From positions 1 through 9,352 of the forward strand of contig CALTXS010000021.1 in NCBI GenBank assembly GCA_943913335.1: DNA of 9,352 bases, read 5' to 3'. Origin of the DNA: an uncultured Lysobacter sp. (GTDB lineage: Bacteria; Pseudomonadota; Gammaproteobacteria; Xanthomonadales; Xanthomonadaceae). Both the position numbers and the translations under genes were made by a program. The notes below the pieces were generated by a model. That model was not told the DNA's origin and did not search any database. It saw nothing but the letters and a program-made list of their open reading frames with translations. This document shows, piece by piece, positions 6,924 to 9,352 of the stretch (position 1 is the first letter of the stretch; each line of letters starts with the position of its first letter).

Positions 6924-6929
6924 TATAAT
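6924..6929 (+). promoter_or_regulatory. Predicted -10 element for the antiporter gene
   Basis: A perfect TATAAT lies 31 bases before the ATG at 6961, giving a predicted 5' untranslated region of about 25 bases. No good -35 (TTGACA-like) is seen 15-19 bases upstream, and it lacks the exact TGn extension (TGCC precedes it). The promoter may be weak or activator-dependent. It faces the rpsH promoter, with the two -10 boxes about 73 bases apart. Confidence 0.45.
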
Positions 6930-6960
6930 GAACGATCCAGTCTACTAACCACCCTGCCCG

Positions 6961-8268
6961 ATGAGCGATTCCCCCCGCCCCAGCGCCCTGGCGCTGACCC
7001 CATTGCTGGTTTTTTTGGCCCTGTTCTTTGGCGCTGGCCTGTATTTTACGGCCACCGGCACCGAAATGGGCTTTTACCAGCTGCGGGCACCGGTGGCGAT
7101 CTTGCCGGCGCTGGCCTTAGGCGCCTTCCTGGCCTGGCGTCGCGGCATCAAACCCACTGAGACGCTGCTCGAGGGCATGGGCCAGTCCAATGTCATGCTG
7201 ATGTGCTTGGTGTTCCTGCTGGCCGGCGCTTTCGCCACGGTCAGCAAGGCCATCGGCGCCGTCGATGCGGTGGTGGCTCTGGGGCTGGGCAACCTGCCGC
7301 CGATGCTGATCCTGCCCGGCATGTTTCTGGTGTCCGCCCTGGTGGCACTGGCCATCGGCACATCCATGGGCACCATTGCCGCGGTCGCACCAATCGCCCT
7401 TGGTGTCGCCACGCAGGGCGGATTTGATCTGCCGCTGATGGTCGGCGCGGTGATCGGCGGTGCCATGTTCGGCGACAACCTGTCCATGATCTCGGACACC
7501 ACGATTGCCGCCACACGATCACAAGGCGTGCGGATGAAGGAGAAGTTTCGCGAGAACTTCAAGATTGCACTGCCCGCGGCTTTGCTGACGGCCGTACTGC
7601 TGTTCGTACTGGGCGACAGTGGGCAAACGGTAGCGCCTTCGCACCATGGCTGGTGGCTGGCCCTGCCCTATCTGCTGGTGCTGGTGCTGGCCCTGATCGG
7701 CATGGACGTGCTGTTGGTATTGGCGATCGGGATCGCCGTGGCGGGCGCGTTTGGCTTCGTCGCGGGCAATTATAGCGCGGTGCAGTTCGGCAAGGACATC
7801 TATGCCGGCTTTGAGTCCATGATCGAAATTATGTTGCTTTCGATGCTAATCGGCGGTCTTGCCGAACTGATGCGCGCCGCCGGCGGCCTGACCTGGCTAT
7901 CGGATTGCATTCGCCGTTTTGCCGGCGCGCATTCCTCGCGTCGTGCCGGTGAATTCAGTATTGCCTCGCTGTCGTTGGCTACGGATGTGCTCACTGCCAA
8001 CAACACCGTCGCCATTCTGGTCAGCGGGCCTTTGGCCAAGGATATCGCCGATCACCATGGCGTATCGCGTACGCGCAGCGCGAGTCTGCTCGATATTTTC
8101 AGCTGCATCGCCCAGGGTGTGATCCCTTACGGCGCACAGATCCTGCTGGCGGCATCTCTGGCCAAGGTCTCGCCTCTGACGCTGGCCGCCAATGTGCATT
8201 ACTGCTGGATCCTTGCAGTGGTGACAATCAGCTTCATGCTGTTTCGTCCTACCAAATCCGCTAATTAG
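6961..8268 (+). CDS. NhaC-family Na+/H+ antiporter
   Basis: A predicted inner-membrane secondary transporter that exchanges Na+ (or another cation) for H+. The product has 435 residues with many hydrophobic segments (first at about 10-32, others across 41-60, 77-92, 116-150, 202-218, 233-268, 285-303, 410-428). Family motifs are clear: GTSMGTIAAVAPIA (133-146) and GGAMFGDNLSMISDTTIAAT (166-185), then a second-half counterpart LTANNTVAILVSGPLAKDIA (344-363) and SCIAQGVIPYGAQILLAA (381-398). The Asp residues in the FGDN/SDT motif (172, 179) and in ATDVLTANN (342) are likely ion-binding candidates. The ATG at 6961 is the only one possible: an in-frame stop (TAA 6946-6948) lies just upstream, yet no Shine-Dalgarno sequence is seen. 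It is divergent from rpsH and stands alone. The family is well supported; the transported ion and exact subgroup are not. Confidence 0.88.
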   Translation: MSDSPRPSALALTPLLVFLALFFGAGLYFTATGTEMGFYQLRAPVAILPALALGAFLAWRRGIKPTETLLEGMGQSNVMLMCLVFLLAGAFATVSKAIGAVDAVVALGLGNLPPMLILPGMFLVSALVALAIGTSMGTIAAVAPIALGVATQGGFDLPLMVGAVIGGAMFGDNLSMISDTTIAATRSQGVRMKEKFRENFKIALPAALLTAVLLFVLGDSGQTVAPSHHGWWLALPYLLVLVLALIGMDVLLVLAIGIAVAGAFGFVAGNYSAVQFGKDIYAGFESMIEIMLLSMLIGGLAELMRAAGGLTWLSDCIRRFAGAHSSRRAGEFSIASLSLATDVLTANNTVAILVSGPLAKDIADHHGVSRTRSASLLDIFSCIAQGVIPYGAQILLAASLAKVSPLTLAANVHYCWILAVVTISFMLFRPTKSAN

Positions 8269-8275
8269 AATTCAA

Positions 8276-8299
8276 CTTGCGCCACCCCCCCCCCGCAAG
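8276..8299 (+). repeat. C10 homopolymer inside a weak stem-loop after the antiporter gene
   Basis: CTTGCG (8276-8281) and CGCAAG (8294-8299) can form a 6-base-pair stem around a loop made almost wholly of C; ten consecutive C lie at 8285-8294. The stem starts 7 bases after the antiporter stop and lies between converging genes. No U-run follows on either strand, so terminator function is uncertain. The tract is prone to slippage and to sequencing length errors. Confidence 0.45.
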
Positions 8300-8374
8300 A
8301 ACGATCCCGAACAGAGGCAAATGTTCCTGATTCAGAATCGGCACGGGGAGCAGTCGAAATCACCGGCAAGCCGT

Positions 8375-9352
8375 CTACTTCTCCTGATTGCTTCGTGAAA
8401 TTGAGAAAGTAAACATCGGTGCGGAACGGTTGCGACTGGTTGTCTGCATGAAGTGGCGTCCATCGTCGAATAGGAATGTGTTCTCAGATACGCCCTGGTT
8501 CAATCGAATGACTGAGAACCCCAAACTCCATAGTGGATTCACACGGTAACCCATACCAATGGTGGCAAGTGCCGGCGCCACAGATTCACTGTAATAACCG
8601 GGTCCGCGATATTGACGCCCCTCGTTGCGGAAGATCACACGCGCATTCAGAGAATAGGGGCCATTCCTGTAACTAGCCGCGAATTCGGCCGCAGACTTCG
8701 GGAAGTCCTGAAGCGTATTCGCGCGCGGCGTTTCGCTGATCGGTGACACCCGATTGAAACTCGAACTGCCTTGCAGCTGTAGTGTTCCGGGGAGCCATTT
8801 TGTAAGCTTCAGATCCTTCTTGACCGTTACAGATGCCCCAAACACCTGAGCACGGTCTAACGCCCACGGCTGCCTGAGCCATGTCCCGCCATCCAAGTAG
8901 ATTCGGTCTGCCTGCACATTTTCGAGTCTTCGATAGGAGAAACTCAAAAACAGATTTGGACTACTGTTCCGAATCAGATCGCTAGTAAGAACCAGGGAGT
9001 CGATCGTACTGATGTTCCGACCCCGTTCGCCCCCCACCGATGTTGCATTGAGTGGCATGTTTTCCGCACCCAGCGCGGGCATATCCCGCACCAAGATTCG
9101 TTCGACAGTGGGCGGGCTAACCGACCGACTAAATGACAGCGATGTGTCGCCGGGCTGTCGATTGCTGAAATTGACAGTAACGGAAGGCTCGATCCAATTA
9201 CCGGAGAAATCGAAGCTCCGATCGCCGGTACTGGTTAGCGTGCCCTCAAACTGATACCAGGTCTTGCGCAGTCCCGCATTGACTGCAATGGACGGGCCCA
9301 TTTTTCTTACGACTTTTGCGTAGATGGATTTGGTGGAGTACTGCCCCAGATC
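8375..9352 (-). CDS. Outer-membrane beta-barrel protein (TonB-dependent receptor-like), C-terminal part only
   Basis: The frame is open from the right edge to TAG at 8377-8375, giving 325 residues of a longer protein. The text is typical of an outer-membrane barrel: alternating polar and aromatic/aliphatic strands joined by polar loops, such as SLSFSRSVSPPTVERIL, NLFLSFSYRRLENV, LQLQGSSSFNRV, SLNARVIFRNEGRQY, IGMGYRVNPLWSLGFSVIRL and PMFTFSISRSN. The arrangement resembles the C-terminal barrel of TonB-dependent or 'outer membrane protein beta-barrel' receptors. An internal ATG at 9301 exists but has no Shine-Dalgarno sequence, so I read it as Met within the barrel. The last strand does not end at Phe/Trp as most barrel proteins do; eight residues (SRSNQEK and one before) follow. 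No plug domain is visible, and the ligand cannot be told. It converges with the antiporter gene. Confidence 0.7.
   Translation of the reverse strand, partial: DLGQYSTKSIYAKVVRKMGPSIAVNAGLRKTWYQFEGTLTSTGDRSFDFSGNWIEPSVTVNFSNRQPGDTSLSFSRSVSPPTVERILVRDMPALGAENMPLNATSVGGERGRNISTIDSLVLTSDLIRNSSPNLFLSFSYRRLENVQADRIYLDGGTWLRQPWALDRAQVFGASVTVKKDLKLTKWLPGTLQLQGSSSFNRVSPISETPRANTLQDFPKSAAEFAASYRNGPYSLNARVIFRNEGRQYRGPGYYSESVAPALATIGMGYRVNPLWSLGFSVIRLNQGVSENTFLFDDGRHFMQTTSRNRSAPMFTFSISRSNQEK

Noticed and set aside
6746..6960. Remnant of rpsN or rplE upstream of rpsH
   Set aside because: Reading the minus strand in all frames shows no S14 or L5 ending; the spacer instead has promoter features.
7074..8199. 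Minus-strand open frames inside the antiporter gene
   Set aside because: They are antisense shadows of a gene with clear NhaC motifs and show no protein-family character.

Overview
The window is bacterial chromosome, high in G+C, and its core is a block of ribosomal-protein genes read from the minus strand. RpoA, S4, L15, L18, L30 and SecY read most like gammaproteobacterial proteins of the Xanthomonadales (Lysobacterales) type; the RpoA N-terminus ([11 protein letters not shown]) and the L18 sequence are the best pointers. This placement is from recognition, not a search.

Layout. Positions 6745 down to 1 hold, in transcription order, rpsH (S8), rplF (L6), rplR (L18), rpsE (S5), rpmD (L30), rplO (L15), secY, rpsM (S13), rpsK (S11), rpsD (S4) and rpoA, which runs off the left edge without its last few dozen codons. 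This is the distal half of the spc operon followed by the alpha operon. The genes supply the small- and large-subunit proteins, the membrane protein-export channel and the RNA polymerase alpha subunit. Some junctions are very tight (rpsE and rpmD overlap by 8 bases; Shine-Dalgarno sequences overlap the preceding stop codon at rpsK and rpsD). Others are unusually long and carry strong stem-loops: rpsD-rpoA (58 bases), rplO-secY (57), rplR-rpsE (128) and above all secY-rpsM (301).

The most notable point is the upstream edge. In most bacteria rpsH is preceded by rpsN, rplE, rplX and rplN in one operon. Here none of these is present. rpsH is the first gene of its unit, with a credible promoter (TTGCGC, 17 bases, TACAAT on the minus strand) and a stem-loop at the predicted 5' end of the mRNA. 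On the other side of a 215-base divergent spacer, a plus-strand NhaC-family Na+/H+ antiporter gene (6961-8268) starts near its own perfect TATAAT. The S10-spc-alpha cluster therefore appears to have been split between rpsN and rpsH.

At the right end, converging on the antiporter gene, lies the C-terminal part of a minus-strand outer-membrane beta-barrel protein (8375 to the right edge), probably of the TonB-dependent receptor-like type. A run of ten C residues sits in the spacer between these two genes. I see no mobile element, CRISPR array, tRNA or rRNA, and no multi-gene system of unknown type.
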